NCBI GenBank assembly: GCA_947453965.1
Contig: CANGIQ010000011.1
Span: forward strand, 1-64,000
Source of the DNA: Comamonadaceae bacterium
GTDB taxonomy: Bacteria > Pseudomonadota > Gammaproteobacteria > Burkholderiales > Burkholderiaceae_C
DNA length: 64,000 nucleotides
Direction: 5' to 3'
Shown here: positions 52,657-61,396 of the stretch, piece by piece
How the letters are laid out: every line of letters begins with the position of its first letter
How positions within the stretch are numbered: position 1 is the first letter of the stretch
Notes under the pieces: model-generated
Told to the model about the DNA's origin: nothing
Seen by the model: the letters and a program-made list of their open reading frames with translations, nothing else
The model's database searches: none
Position numbers and translations under genes: made by a program

Positions 52657-53559
52657 ATGTTTCAAAAACTTCAAAATAGTCGCAACGCCCTGGGATTTGT
52701 CTTCATGTTCCCAGCGGCTGTGTTGCTGATCCTGTTTCTGACCTACCCACTGGGACTGGGTGTGTGGCTGGGTTTTACCGATGCCAAAGTGGGCCGGGAA
52801 GGCGTGTGGGTGGGTCTCGAAAACTACCAATTCATTTGGGACGATGCCGTCACACGCCTGGCCCTGTTCAACACGCTGTTCTACACCTTTGTGGCCAGCG
52901 TGGTGAAGTTCTTTTTAGGCTTGTGGTTGGCCATTTTGTTGAACGAACGCATTCCGTATAAAAACTTTTTCCGCTCGGTCATTTTGTTGCCCTACATCGT
53001 GCCCACCGCCTTGTCGGCCTTGGCGTTTTGGTGGCTCTATGACGCACAGTTCTCCATCATCAGCTGGGTGCTGATCAAGCTGGGATGGATTGATCACTAC
53101 ATCGACTTTTTGGGCGATCCTTGGAACGCCCGCTTGTCGGTGATTGCTGCCAATATTTGGCGCGGCATTCCCTTCGTGGCCATCACCCTGTTGGCGGGCC
53201 TGCAAACCATTTCCCCTTCCTTGTACGAGGCCGCAGCCATTGATGGCGCCACGGGTTGGCAACGTTTCAGGCACATCACCATGCCTTTGCTGACCCCCAT
53301 CATTGCGGTGGTGATGACGTTTTCGGTGTTGTTCACCTTCACCGACTTTCAGTTGATCTACGTCATCACGCGCGGTGGCCCGCTCAACGCCACCCACCTC
53401 ATGGCCACGCTGTCATTCCAGCGCGCCATCTCGGGGGGCGCCTTGGGCGAAGGCGCCGCGATTGCGATTGCCATGGTGCCGTTCTTGCTGGCGGCCATTT
53501 TGTTCAGCTTCTTTGGCTTGCAACGCCGCGCTTGGCAACAAGGCGGCAGCGACAAGTAA
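52657..53559 (+). CDS. Sugar ABC transporter permease (MalF/UgpA type)
   Basis: 300 residues with six hydrophobic segments (first: LGFVFMFPAAVLLILFLTYPLGLGVWLGF). EAA loop is SLYEAAAIDGATGWQRFRHITMPLLTPII. The conserved QLIYVITRGGPLNATHLMATLSFQRAI lies in the C-terminal half. Follows the binding-protein gene after about 50 bases and precedes the second permease. Confidence 0.94.
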   Translation: MFQKLQNSRNALGFVFMFPAAVLLILFLTYPLGLGVWLGFTDAKVGREGVWVGLENYQFIWDDAVTRLALFNTLFYTFVASVVKFFLGLWLAILLNERIPYKNFFRSVILLPYIVPTALSALAFWWLYDAQFSIISWVLIKLGWIDHYIDFLGDPWNARLSVIAANIWRGIPFVAITLLAGLQTISPSLYEAAAIDGATGWQRFRHITMPLLTPIIAVVMTFSVLFTFTDFQLIYVITRGGPLNATHLMATLSFQRAISGGALGEGAAIAIAMVPFLLAAILFSFFGLQRRAWQQGGSDK

Positions 53560-53608
53560 TGTCCACACCGGTCTCGCCACATCCACAACCTCACTGCAAA
53601 GCACGCCC

Positions 53609-54481
53609 ATGAAAGATACCGAAGAAGCCAACCAAGGCATGGCCTATCTGGAAACGGTACGTTCGCGCACCGTGACGATTTACCTGCCCTTGCTGATCTT
53701 TGTTTTTGTGCTGTTGTTTCCGTTTTATTGGATGGTCATCACCTCGTTCAAACCGAACGAGGAACTGCTGTCGCGCGATGGCAACCCGTTTTGGATCATC
53801 CAACCCACGCTGGCCCATTTCCACAAACTGATTTTTGAAACCGCCTATCCCGAGTGGCTGTGGAACACGGTGATCGTGTCCACCGTGGCCACCGTGGTGT
53901 CGCTGGCGTGCTCGGTGCTTGCCGCCTATGCAATTGAGCGGCTGCGCTTCAAGGGCTCACGCCAAGTAGGGCTGGGTATTTTCTTGGCCTACTTGGTACC
54001 GCCCTCGATCTTGTTCATTCCGCTGGCCGCGATTGTGTTCAAGCTGGGGCTGTTCGATACCCGCTGGGCCTTGATCCTGACCTACCCCACGTTTCTGATT
54101 CCGTTTTGCACCTGGTTGCTGATGGGTTACTTTCGCTCCATTCCGTATGAGTTGGAAGAATGTGCCCTGATCGATGGCGCCACACGGTTTGAGATCTTGG
54201 TGAAAATTATTTTGCCGCTCGCTGTGCCAGGATTGATTTCAGCCGGCATCTTTGCCTTCACCCTGTCGTGGAACGAGTTCATTTATGCACTGACTTTTGT
54301 CTCGTCCTCCGAGATCAAAACCGTGCCGGTGGGCGTGGTCACTGAACTGGTGGAAGGCGATGTGTACCACTGGGGATCGTTGATGGCCGGCGCCTTGCTG
54401 GGCTCACTGCCCGTCGCGGTGATGTACTCGTTCTTTGTCGAGCACTATGTGTCAGGCATGACGGGTGCCGTCAAGGAATGA
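53609..54481 (+). CDS. Sugar ABC transporter permease (MalG/UgpE type)
   Basis: 290 residues from the ATG at 53609; longer open frames upstream overlap the first permease out of frame and are not coding. Six hydrophobic segments; IYLPLLIFVFVLLFPFYWMVITSFKPNEEL is the typical G-type start and the EAA loop is ELEECALIDGATRFEILVKIILPLAVPGLI. Last gene of the operon; terminator follows after a few bases. Confidence 0.93.
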   Translation: MKDTEEANQGMAYLETVRSRTVTIYLPLLIFVFVLLFPFYWMVITSFKPNEELLSRDGNPFWIIQPTLAHFHKLIFETAYPEWLWNTVIVSTVATVVSLACSVLAAYAIERLRFKGSRQVGLGIFLAYLVPPSILFIPLAAIVFKLGLFDTRWALILTYPTFLIPFCTWLLMGYFRSIPYELEECALIDGATRFEILVKIILPLAVPGLISAGIFAFTLSWNEFIYALTFVSSSEIKTVPVGVVTELVEGDVYHWGSLMAGALLGSLPVAVMYSFFVEHYVSGMTGAVKE

Positions 54482-54485
54482 ATCG

Positions 54486-54516
54486 CAAAGGGCCCTGACG
54501 GGCCCTTTGTTTTGTT
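54486..54516 (+). terminator. Rho-independent terminator after the second sugar ABC operon
   Basis: Stem AAAGGGCCC (54487-54495), loop TGAC, GGGCCCTTT (54500-54508), then TGTTTTGTT. It also overlaps the 3' end of the convergent class II aldolase gene. Confidence 0.9.
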
Positions 54517-55288
54517 AATCGGCATAACCTGGATTCAAGCGGTCCAGGCGTCGCAGCAAGGCCGGCCACGCCAAGGCACCGGCTGACACATTGTTGCTTT
54601 GCTGCAGCTTGACGGCAGTGCTCACCCCATCCAGTACTTTTTGTGGCACTTGCGTGATTTCACCGCCTGCTTGGGCGCTGATTTGAATCTGGCACGCGCA
54701 CTCTAAAAAGTACATGGCCAAAAACGTATCGGGCACGGTCTTGCCCACGGTCAGCAGGCCGTGGTTGCGCAAGATCAAATAATTGCTTTCGCCCATGTCG
54801 GCTTTGAGCCGGTCCCGCTCATCGTCGTGCACGGCCAGGCCTTCGTAGTCGTGGTAGCTGAGCGAGCTCATCATCAAGGTGGCTTGTTGTGAGATGGGCA
54901 ACAGTCCCGCTTTTTGCGCACTCACCGCAACGCCTGCGCGCGAATGGGTGTGCAACACACAGGCCGCATCGTGGCGCGCTTCGTGGATGGTGCTGTGAAT
55001 GACAAACCCGGCACGGTTGACGCTGAACTCAGACGGTGTGATTTGGTTGCCCGCCATGTCAATCTTGATCAGCGACGAGGCGGTGATTTCATCGAACATC
55101 AAGCCATAGGGGTTGATCAAGAACTGGGGCGCATCGCCCGACACGCTGTGGGGCAACTTGGCGCTGATGTGGGTGAAGATCAAATCACTCATGCCATACA
55201 TGGCCACCAGGCGGTAGCACGCCGCCAGGTCCACACGCAAAGCCCACTCTTCGGGGCTGACTTGGTTTTTGAGAGAAGGGATATGCAT
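54515..55288 (-). CDS. Class II aldolase/adducin-family protein
   Basis: 257 residues. The fold is the zinc-dependent aldolase/adducin head. Metal-site residues are visible in VLHTHSRAG (two His) and ILRNHGLLTVG (third His). It has the substrate-end GDAPQFLINPYGLMFDEITASSLIKIDMAGN pattern. Family members include fuculose-phosphate aldolase and ribulose-phosphate epimerase relatives, but this subgroup is of uncharacterised substrate. Single gene facing the sugar ABC operon and divergent from tonB. Confidence 0.86.
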   Translation of the reverse strand: MHIPSLKNQVSPEEWALRVDLAACYRLVAMYGMSDLIFTHISAKLPHSVSGDAPQFLINPYGLMFDEITASSLIKIDMAGNQITPSEFSVNRAGFVIHSTIHEARHDAACVLHTHSRAGVAVSAQKAGLLPISQQATLMMSSLSYHDYEGLAVHDDERDRLKADMGESNYLILRNHGLLTVGKTVPDTFLAMYFLECACQIQISAQAGGEITQVPQKVLDGVSTAVKLQQSNNVSAGALAWPALLRRLDRLNPGYAD

Positions 55289-55447
55289 GGGCCGTGTCTC
55301 CTAGGTATTGAAGCCTCTAGGGTAGCGGGCTTGTGCCCGCTTGCATGTCACCTGGACGCCACGCTCCAGCGAACGGCACCGGCGCTTCACACCCCGTTCA
55401 CAAGGGCATGCCTAAAATCAGCACAATTTTTCAGTTTGACGCTTTCC

Positions 55448-56077
55448 TTGTCTACGCTCTCGCCTTCCACCTACGCCAGTCGCCAACGCCAACCGCGCAA
55501 ACACCTGATCAGCATCGCGCTGGTGCTGGTCTTGCACGGTCTGCTGCTGTGGGCGATTCAATCGGGACTGGCACGCGAAGTGGTCAAGCTCACCGAGAGC
55601 ACGGTCGAGGTCTTGCTGCTGTCGGACAACCGACCACCGCCACCTCCTGCGCCCCCCGCGCCTGCACCACCCAAAACACCCACGCCCCCTGTGATCGCGC
55701 CCACCACCGCGACACCCGTCATCACCACACCTGCAGCACCAGTGGCCGCAGCACCCAGCACCGCACCCACCGCTCCTGCGCCAGCAGCACCGTCGGTACG
55801 TACAGGCGCGGTGATCCAACCCGGCGCCAGCTGCGCCAAGCCAGACTACCCCAGCGCTTCACGCCGCCTCGAAGAAGAAGGCACGGTGACGCTGAAGTTT
55901 TTAATTGGTGCCGATGGTCGGGTCTTGCAGGCGGAGATTGAAAAAACATCCGGCTTCAACCGCTTAGACGAAGCCGCGCGCAATGCGCTGTCCAAATGCC
56001 AGTTCCGCCCCGGCACCGTGGACGGCAAGCCCGAGCAAAGCTGGGCCAGCATCAAATACACCTGGCGCTTGGAATAA
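55448..56077 (+). CDS. tonB: TonB-family energy transducer
   Basis: 209 residues from a TTG at 55448; no in-frame ATG lies near the start of similarity, so a TTG start is used (a second TTG is at 55436). An N-terminal transmembrane anchor near residues 19-40 (HLISIALVLVLHGLLLWAIQSGL) precedes a long Pro/Ala-rich periplasmic spacer (NRPPPPPAPPAPAPPK and following) and a C-terminal TonB domain with CAKPDYPSASRRLEEEGTVTLKFLIGADGRVLQAEIEKTSGFNRLDEAARNAL and a final CQFRPGTVDGKP. Followed by exbB and two exbD genes. It carries proton-motive energy to outer-membrane receptors. Confidence 0.87.
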   Translation: MSTLSPSTYASRQRQPRKHLISIALVLVLHGLLLWAIQSGLAREVVKLTESTVEVLLLSDNRPPPPPAPPAPAPPKTPTPPVIAPTTATPVITTPAAPVAAAPSTAPTAPAPAAPSVRTGAVIQPGASCAKPDYPSASRRLEEEGTVTLKFLIGADGRVLQAEIEKTSGFNRLDEAARNALSKCQFRPGTVDGKPEQSWASIKYTWRLE

Positions 56078-56106
56078 GTGCCACACACCTTCTGAAGGAA
56101 GTCACC

Positions 56107-56862
56107 ATGTCAAAACAAATGTTCACACGCAGCGTTGCCCTCTTAAGCACACTGGCCCTCAGCGCCAGCGCGTTTGCCGCCGAAGAAGCAATTGAGAACC
56201 CCTATGGTCTGTCCGCACTCTGGGCCCAAGGCGATGTGGTGGCCAAGGCCACCTTGCTGATCTTGGTCTTGATGAGCATGGCCAGCTGGTATGTGATCTT
56301 CACCAAATTTTCCGAACAGGCCCGCGTGATGCGCTATGCCCAAACCGCACAGAACAATTTTTGGAACGCCGGCAATGTGCGCCAAGGTGCGGATGGCTTG
56401 GAAGCGGACAGCCCGTTTCGCTTCATCGCTGAAAAAGGTTTGGAGAGCGCAGGCAAGCACACGGGTTTGTTGGGCAACATCAACTTCAACGACTGGGTGA
56501 CCATGAGCATCCAGCGCGCCATGAACAATGTGCAAAGCCGCATGCAAGATGGCTTGGCGGTGTTAGCCACCGTGGGCTCCACCGCGCCGTTCGTCGGTTT
56601 GTTTGGCACGGTTTGGGGCATTTACAACGCCTTGGTCAAGATTGGCATGTCGGGCCAAGCCAGCATCGACAAAGTGGCGGGCCCTGTGGGCGAGTCGCTG
56701 ATCATGACCGCCATCGGTTTGGCCGTGGCTGTGCCTGCGGTGTTGGGCTACAACTGGCTGGTGCGCCGCAACAAAGTGGCGATGGAAGAAGTGCATGCGT
56801 TTGGCGCTGACTTGCATGCTGTGCTGTTGGGTGCTGCCGAATCAGGCGCTGCAAACAAGTAA
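56107..56862 (+). CDS. exbB: ExbB proton channel subunit
   Basis: 251 residues. The start at 56107 has GAAGGAAG upstream. N-terminal cleavable-looking signal (LLSTLALSASAFAAEEA), then three transmembrane segments with TATVGSTAPFVGLFGTVWGIYNALVKIG as the pore region and a final GPVGESLIMTAIGLAVAVPAVLGYNWLVRRNK. 29 bases after tonB. Inner-membrane partner of ExbD and TonB. Confidence 0.94.
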   Translation: MSKQMFTRSVALLSTLALSASAFAAEEAIENPYGLSALWAQGDVVAKATLLILVLMSMASWYVIFTKFSEQARVMRYAQTAQNNFWNAGNVRQGADGLEADSPFRFIAEKGLESAGKHTGLLGNINFNDWVTMSIQRAMNNVQSRMQDGLAVLATVGSTAPFVGLFGTVWGIYNALVKIGMSGQASIDKVAGPVGESLIMTAIGLAVAVPAVLGYNWLVRRNKVAMEEVHAFGADLHAVLLGAAESGAANK

Positions 56863-56865
56863 GCC

Positions 56866-57312
56866 ATGGCCATGCACTTGGGCCCCAACGCGGGCGACGA
56901 AGAATTGTTGACCACCATCAACACCACGCCTTTGGTGGACGTGATGCTGGTGTTGCTGATTATTTTTCTCATCACCATTCCGGTGGTCACCACCTCGGTC
57001 AAGGTTGAGCTGCCGCACGAGGTGCAACAACCCCGCCAGACCCAGCCCGACAACCTCATCCTGTCGGTCAACGCGCAGGGACAAGCCTATGTGTATGACA
57101 GTCCGGTGCGCAGCAATGCAGACCTGATCCAACAACTGAAAACCTTTGCAGAAAAAAAACCGCAGCCCGAAGTGCAAATTCGCGGCGATGCCAACACCGA
57201 CTTTGAAGCCGTAGGCCGCGTGCTCTATGCCGCGCAAGTGGCGGGCTTGACCAAGGTGCGGTTTGTGACCGACCCACAAGGGGCGGCTGCACAAGCGCCC
57301 CAGGGGAAATAA
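56866..57312 (+). CDS. exbD: ExbD-family protein, copy 1
   Basis: 148 residues. Short cytoplasmic start, transmembrane helix with the essential Asp in INTTPLVDVMLVLLIIFLITIPVV, then a periplasmic domain ending GLTKVRFVTDPQG. Three bases after exbB. Confidence 0.93.
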   Translation: MAMHLGPNAGDEELLTTINTTPLVDVMLVLLIIFLITIPVVTTSVKVELPHEVQQPRQTQPDNLILSVNAQGQAYVYDSPVRSNADLIQQLKTFAEKKPQPEVQIRGDANTDFEAVGRVLYAAQVAGLTKVRFVTDPQGAAAQAPQGK

Positions 57313-57314
57313 GC

Positions 57315-57749
57315 ATGGCCATGAATTTGCCCACCTTGAACCATCACCAAGACGAACCCGAGGTGATGATGGACATCAACACCACGCCGCTGATTGACGT
57401 GATGCTGGTGTTGCTGATCATGCTCATCATCACCATCCCTGTGCAGCTGCATTCGATCAACCTCGACATGCCGGTGGGCACACCGCCACCCCAAAAGAAG
57501 CCCAACATCGTCCACATCGACGTCGACACACGCAATGTGGTGAGCTGGAATGGCAAGCCTGTGGCCGACCGCGCCGCACTGGAGGCTTTGCTGCAGCAGG
57601 CCAAAGCCCAAGAGCCTCAGCCCGAGCTTCACATCAAAGTGCAGGCCAAGGCCAAATACCAAGCCGTGGCGGGTGTGTTAGCCAGCGCCCAACGCGAGGG
57701 CTTGACCAAAATTGGCATCGTCGGCACCGAGCAATTCGCAGCGCCTTGA
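57315..57749 (+). CDS. exbD: ExbD-family protein, copy 2
   Basis: 144 residues. Transmembrane segment with the same Asp motif, INTTPLIDVMLVLLIMLIITIPVQ, and a periplasmic domain ending REGLTKIGIVGTEQFAAP. It starts two bases after the first exbD. The N-terminus has an extra MAMNLPTLNHHQDEPEVMMD. Two unequal ExbD proteins next to one ExbB are common in Burkholderiales. Confidence 0.93.
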   Translation: MAMNLPTLNHHQDEPEVMMDINTTPLIDVMLVLLIMLIITIPVQLHSINLDMPVGTPPPQKKPNIVHIDVDTRNVVSWNGKPVADRAALEALLQQAKAQEPQPELHIKVQAKAKYQAVAGVLASAQREGLTKIGIVGTEQFAAP

Positions 57750-57764
57750 GCGGCCCCACCTGAA

Positions 57765-58739
57765 TCAGTCGGCGGTGATCTTGGCGGATTTGATGACACC
57801 GCCCCAGTAGTCCAGTTCTTTGCGCGTGAACTCACCCAATTGCGCTGGCGTGAACGCTTCCACCGAAGTGCCTGAATCCTCTGCTTTCTTGCGTACTTCG
57901 GGCATTTGCAAAATCTTGTTCACCTCGGCATTGAGTTGCTGCACGATGGCGGCAGGCGTGCCTGCAGGCGCATACAAGGCAAACCAAGAATCCAAGTCAT
58001 AGCCTTTGAGGCCGGCCTCGGTGGCGGTGGGCACATCGGGCAAGGAAGGCAAACGCTTGGCGCTGGTGACTGCCAGCGCACGCAAACGCCCCGACTTGAT
58101 GTGACTCACCACCGAAGCGGGCGTGGTGATGTGCAAGTCCACCGTCCCTGCCAACAGGTCTTGCACCGCAGGGCCGGAGCCACGATACGGAATGTGGGTG
58201 ATGAAGGTGCCGGTGAGTTGCTTGAACAACTCGCCTGCAATGTGTTGGATCGAGCCGTTGCCCGATGAGGCGTAGTTGAGCTTGCCAGGATTTTTCTTGG
58301 CATACGCAATCAACTCTTGCAGCGAGTTCACAGGCAAAGCGTGGTGAATCGCAAACACCTGCGGCGCACGCGTGACCATGGCCACGGGCGCAAAGTCTTT
58401 GATCGGGTCCCATCCCGCATCTTTGAACAAATGCGGATTGCCCACTTGGTAGCCGCTGTAGGCCACCAGCAAGGTGTAGCCATCGGGTTTGGCACGGGCC
58501 ACAAACTGGTTGCCAATATTGCCCGAGGCGCCAGGACGGTTGTCCACGATCACGGGCTGCCCCAAGGCGCGTGTGAGCGGCTCCACGATCAGACGCGCGG
58601 TGAAATCGGTGCTGCCGCCTGGCGGTGTGGGCACCACCAAAGTCACCGGGCGTTGCGGGTACTTGCCTTGCGCAAACACCGGGTGGCCTGCAACAGACAA
58701 GGCGGCTGCGCCATAGGTCAGCAATTGGCGTCGTTTCAT
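57765..58739 (-). CDS. Bug-family tripartite tricarboxylate-type solute-binding protein
   Basis: 324 residues. Signal peptide MKRRQLLTYGAAALSVAGHPVFA (the RRQLL motif suggests possible Tat export). Bug features: YPQRPVTLVVPTPPGGSTDFTARLIVEPLTRALGQPVIVDNRPGASGNIGNQFVARAKPDGYTLLV and the later LRALAVTSAKRLPSLPDVPTATEAG. Last gene of the minus-strand CoA-transferase operon. Bug proteins bind carboxylates; the acid handled here is unknown. Confidence 0.92.
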   Translation of the reverse strand: MKRRQLLTYGAAALSVAGHPVFAQGKYPQRPVTLVVPTPPGGSTDFTARLIVEPLTRALGQPVIVDNRPGASGNIGNQFVARAKPDGYTLLVAYSGYQVGNPHLFKDAGWDPIKDFAPVAMVTRAPQVFAIHHALPVNSLQELIAYAKKNPGKLNYASSGNGSIQHIAGELFKQLTGTFITHIPYRGSGPAVQDLLAGTVDLHITTPASVVSHIKSGRLRALAVTSAKRLPSLPDVPTATEAGLKGYDLDSWFALYAPAGTPAAIVQQLNAEVNKILQMPEVRKKAEDSGTSVEAFTPAQLGEFTRKELDYWGGVIKSAKITAD

Positions 58740-58772
58740 GGGGGGTCTCCTTCGTTCCTGCGCGGCTTGGTC

Positions 58773-59165
58773 TTAGGCCAATTCTGAAATTTCGATCAAA
58801 TTCAAATCCGGGTCGCGCACATAGACGGACCTGATTTTTTGTGTGGCACCGGTGCGCATGACTGGCCCTTCCTCAATCGGCCAATTCGCAGCTGTGAGAC
58901 GCACGATGACTTCGTCCAGCGGGACCGAAGCAATGAAACACAAGTCCAGCGCGCCAGGCACAGGCAGATGAGCTTTGGGCTCAAACTCTTTGCCACGCAC
59001 ATGGAGATTGATTTTTTGGTTGCCGAACTTGAAGGCTTGGCGTTTGACGGGTGGCGTACCGCCGATAAAACTTTCTAGCGTCATGCCCATGACGCGGGTG
59101 TAGAAGTCCACACACGCGTCTTCGTTGCAGGTGGTCAACACCAGGTGGTCGAGGTGATCGATCAT
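58773..59165 (-). CDS. VOC-family protein (glyoxalase-like, STM3117 type)
   Basis: 130 residues, single-domain vicinal-oxygen-chelate fold: DHLDHLVLTTCNEDACVDFYTRVMGMTLESF, RQAFKFGNQKINLHVRGKEFEPKAHLPVPGALDLCFIA and VYVRDPDLNLIEISEL. Metal ligands would be the His and Glu of the paired modules. Start overlaps the HMG-CoA-lyase-like stop by four bases. A CoA-substrate epimerase/isomerase or detoxification role is possible. Confidence 0.87.
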   Translation of the reverse strand: MIDHLDHLVLTTCNEDACVDFYTRVMGMTLESFIGGTPPVKRQAFKFGNQKINLHVRGKEFEPKAHLPVPGALDLCFIASVPLDEVIVRLTAANWPIEEGPVMRTGATQKIRSVYVRDPDLNLIEISELA

Positions 59166-60100
59166 GCGGTACGTCCTTTCAGTTCATGCACCGCAGCGGG
59201 TGCGGGGTGCAAGTCGCTGATGCGCCCTGCTTTGGCCACTTGGCCGGGTACTTCATGGCCCACGATGGCTGGCAAGCGACGTGCCACTTGGAGCAGCTGG
59301 GCCACGTCGATGCCGGTGTCGTAGCCCATGGCGTCGAGCATGTGGATGGCGTCTTCGCTGCAAATATTGCCACTGGCCCCGGGTGCATAAGGGCAACCGC
59401 CCAGGCCGCCGAGCGAGCCATCAAAACGTGTGATGCCGCCTTGCGCCGCTGCCAGCACATTGGCCAAGCCCATGCCACGCGTGTTGTGAAAGTGCAGCGT
59501 GAGCTGGGTGTGTGGCAGCTGTTGTTGCAAGGCCTCTACCATGCGGCTGACTTGTGCGGGGTGTGCCATGCCGGTGGTGTCGCAAATGGTGAGACCGCGT
59601 ACGCCCAGATCGGCAAAACGCTGGGCAAACTGCTGCACCACGGCCAAGGGCACATCGCCTTCCATGGGGCAGCCAAAGCAGGTAGACAGCGACACATTGA
59701 TCGGCGTGCGGCCCGCCACATGACGCACCACCTCGGCCAGTGCTGCAAAGCTCTGCTCGCGGGTCATGCGCAAATTGGCCAGGTTGTGTGTTTCGGACGT
59801 GGACATGACCAAGTTGAGTTCATCGGCGCGCGATTCCAACGCGCGCTCCGCACCCCGCAAATTGGGCACCAAGACGGTGTACTCCACGCCGGGGACGCGG
59901 GTGATGCGGCCCATCACCTCTTCGGCGTCGCGCAACATCGGGATGGCTTTGGGCGAGGTGAAAGAGGTGGCCTCGATCTTGGCGTAGCCACATTGGCTCA
60001 GTGCGTCGATGAGGGCAATCTTGTCATCGGTCGCGATGAAATCGGGTTCGATTTGAAAGCCGTCACGGGTGACAACTTCGTTGAAATAAATGCGGGTCAT
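59162..60100 (-). CDS. HMG-CoA lyase-like protein (DRE-TIM)
   Basis: 312 residues. TIM barrel of the DRE-TIM family: the Arg-Asp pair in EVVTRDGFQIE, LSTCFGCPMEG with the metal/catalytic region, HFHNTRGMGLANVLAA, and the lyase signature GSLGGLGGCPYAPGASGNICSEDA. Cleaves a hydroxyacyl-CoA such as HMG-CoA or a related substrate. Start overlaps the CoA-transferase stop by four bases. Coupling to a CoA-transferase suggests activation of a hydroxy acid followed by C-C cleavage. Confidence 0.92.
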   Translation of the reverse strand: MTRIYFNEVVTRDGFQIEPDFIATDDKIALIDALSQCGYAKIEATSFTSPKAIPMLRDAEEVMGRITRVPGVEYTVLVPNLRGAERALESRADELNLVMSTSETHNLANLRMTREQSFAALAEVVRHVAGRTPINVSLSTCFGCPMEGDVPLAVVQQFAQRFADLGVRGLTICDTTGMAHPAQVSRMVEALQQQLPHTQLTLHFHNTRGMGLANVLAAAQGGITRFDGSLGGLGGCPYAPGASGNICSEDAIHMLDAMGYDTGIDVAQLLQVARRLPAIVGHEVPGQVAKAGRISDLHPAPAAVHELKGRTA

Positions 60101-61284
60101 GCGACGATGCCTTTCTCTTTGAGGGCTTGAATTTGGGCCGGTGTCAAACCAATCTCATGCAACACGGCATCGGTGTCCTGGCCAATGGTGGGTGCGTTGC
60201 GGCGGTGGCTGCCCGGTGTGCGCGAGAGTTTGGGGATGATGCCGGGCACGGAGAGCGAGGTGCCGTCGTCCATCTGCACCTGCTGGATCATGCCGCGCGC
60301 TTGGTAATGTGGGTCAGCCGCAATATCGGCCACGGTGTAGATGCGCCCGGCGGGTACGGCCGCTTTGTCCAGCTCGGCCAACACATGGTCGACACTGTGC
60401 TGGGCCGTCCAAGCACCGATGACCGCGTCAATTTCTTCTACCCGTTTGACCCGGCCTGCGTTGTCCGTGAGCGCAGGGTCGTTACCCAAATCGTCACGAC
60501 CCAGGGTGTGCATGAGGCGTTTGAAAATGCTGTCACCGTTACCGGCGATCAACACATAGCCTTCGTCTTTGCAGCGGTAGGCATTGCTGGGCGCAATGCC
60601 GGGCAACGCACTGCCCGCCGCTTCGCGCACGGCACCGAACGCGCTGTACTCGGGCAACAGGCTTTCCATGCAGTTAAACACCGCCTCGTACAAGGCCACA
60701 TCAATCACCTGCCCTTGGCCGCTGCGTTGACGCTCTTGCAAGGCCATCAAAATGCCAATCACCCCATGCAGCGAGGCCAGGGTGTCGCCAATGCTCACCC
60801 CCACGCGCACGGGCACGCGGCCTGGTTCTGCTGTGAGGTGGCGCAAACCACTCATGGCCTCGGCCACCACACCAAAACCAGGCTTGTCGCGGTAGGGACC
60901 AGTTTGCCCATAGCCACTGATGCGCAGCATGATCAGGCGCGGGTTAATGGCCAGCAACTCGTCAGGCCCCAAGCCCCAGCCTTCCATGGCGCCGGGACGG
61001 AAGTTTTCAATCAGCACATCGGCGTCTTTGACGAGTTGGCGCACGATGTCTTGTGCGTCTTTTTCCTTCAGGTCCAGCGCCACCGAGCGTTTGTTGCGCG
61101 ACTGCACCTGCCACCACACCGAGGTACCGTCTTTGAGCAAGCGCCATTTGCGCAGCGGGTCACCCGTCTTGGGGGTTTCGATCTTCACCACATCGGCGCC
61201 GAAGTCAGCCAGTGTTTTGGCGGCAAAGGGGCCAGCGATGAGCTGGCCGAGTTCGATCACTTGGAGTCCGGTCAATGCGCTCAT
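60097..61284 (-). CDS. CaiB/BaiF-family (family III) CoA-transferase
   Basis: 395 residues. The start LTGLQVIELGQLIAGPFAAKTLADFGADVVKIE is diagnostic. It has LIENFRPGAMEGWGLG and the catalytic Asp in VIDVALYEAVF near residue 204, plus a C-terminal small domain. First gene of the operon with HMGL-like, VOC and Bug genes; divergent from the LysR regulator. Probably activates a dicarboxylic or hydroxy acid to its CoA thioester using another acyl-CoA as donor. Confidence 0.93.
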   Translation of the reverse strand: MSALTGLQVIELGQLIAGPFAAKTLADFGADVVKIETPKTGDPLRKWRLLKDGTSVWWQVQSRNKRSVALDLKEKDAQDIVRQLVKDADVLIENFRPGAMEGWGLGPDELLAINPRLIMLRISGYGQTGPYRDKPGFGVVAEAMSGLRHLTAEPGRVPVRVGVSIGDTLASLHGVIGILMALQERQRSGQGQVIDVALYEAVFNCMESLLPEYSAFGAVREAAGSALPGIAPSNAYRCKDEGYVLIAGNGDSIFKRLMHTLGRDDLGNDPALTDNAGRVKRVEEIDAVIGAWTAQHSVDHVLAELDKAAVPAGRIYTVADIAADPHYQARGMIQQVQMDDGTSLSVPGIIPKLSRTPGSHRRNAPTIGQDTDAVLHEIGLTPAQIQALKEKGIVA

Positions 61285-61364
61285 GGTTGTACGAGGGATA
61301 AATTCAACATAGGCGGGACTATAAAAACAAAGCCCGTGGCTGGGAATTGCTATTCCTTAGAATT

Positions 61365-61385
61365 TCCTTCGCGTTTCGCGAAGGA
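61365..61385 (+). promoter_or_regulatory. Perfect inverted repeat at the LysR ribosome site
   Basis: TCCTTCGCG (61365-61373), TTT, CGCGAAGGA (61377-61385): nine bases on each arm, ending next to the GGAGG ribosome site at 61387. It contains a T-N11-A form (TCGCG-TTT-CGCGA), so it may be the LysR autoregulatory box or an mRNA hairpin that hinders translation. A second repeat GGAAT/ATTCC is at 61343-61356. Confidence 0.55.
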
Positions 61386-61396
61386 TGGAGGTCCCC

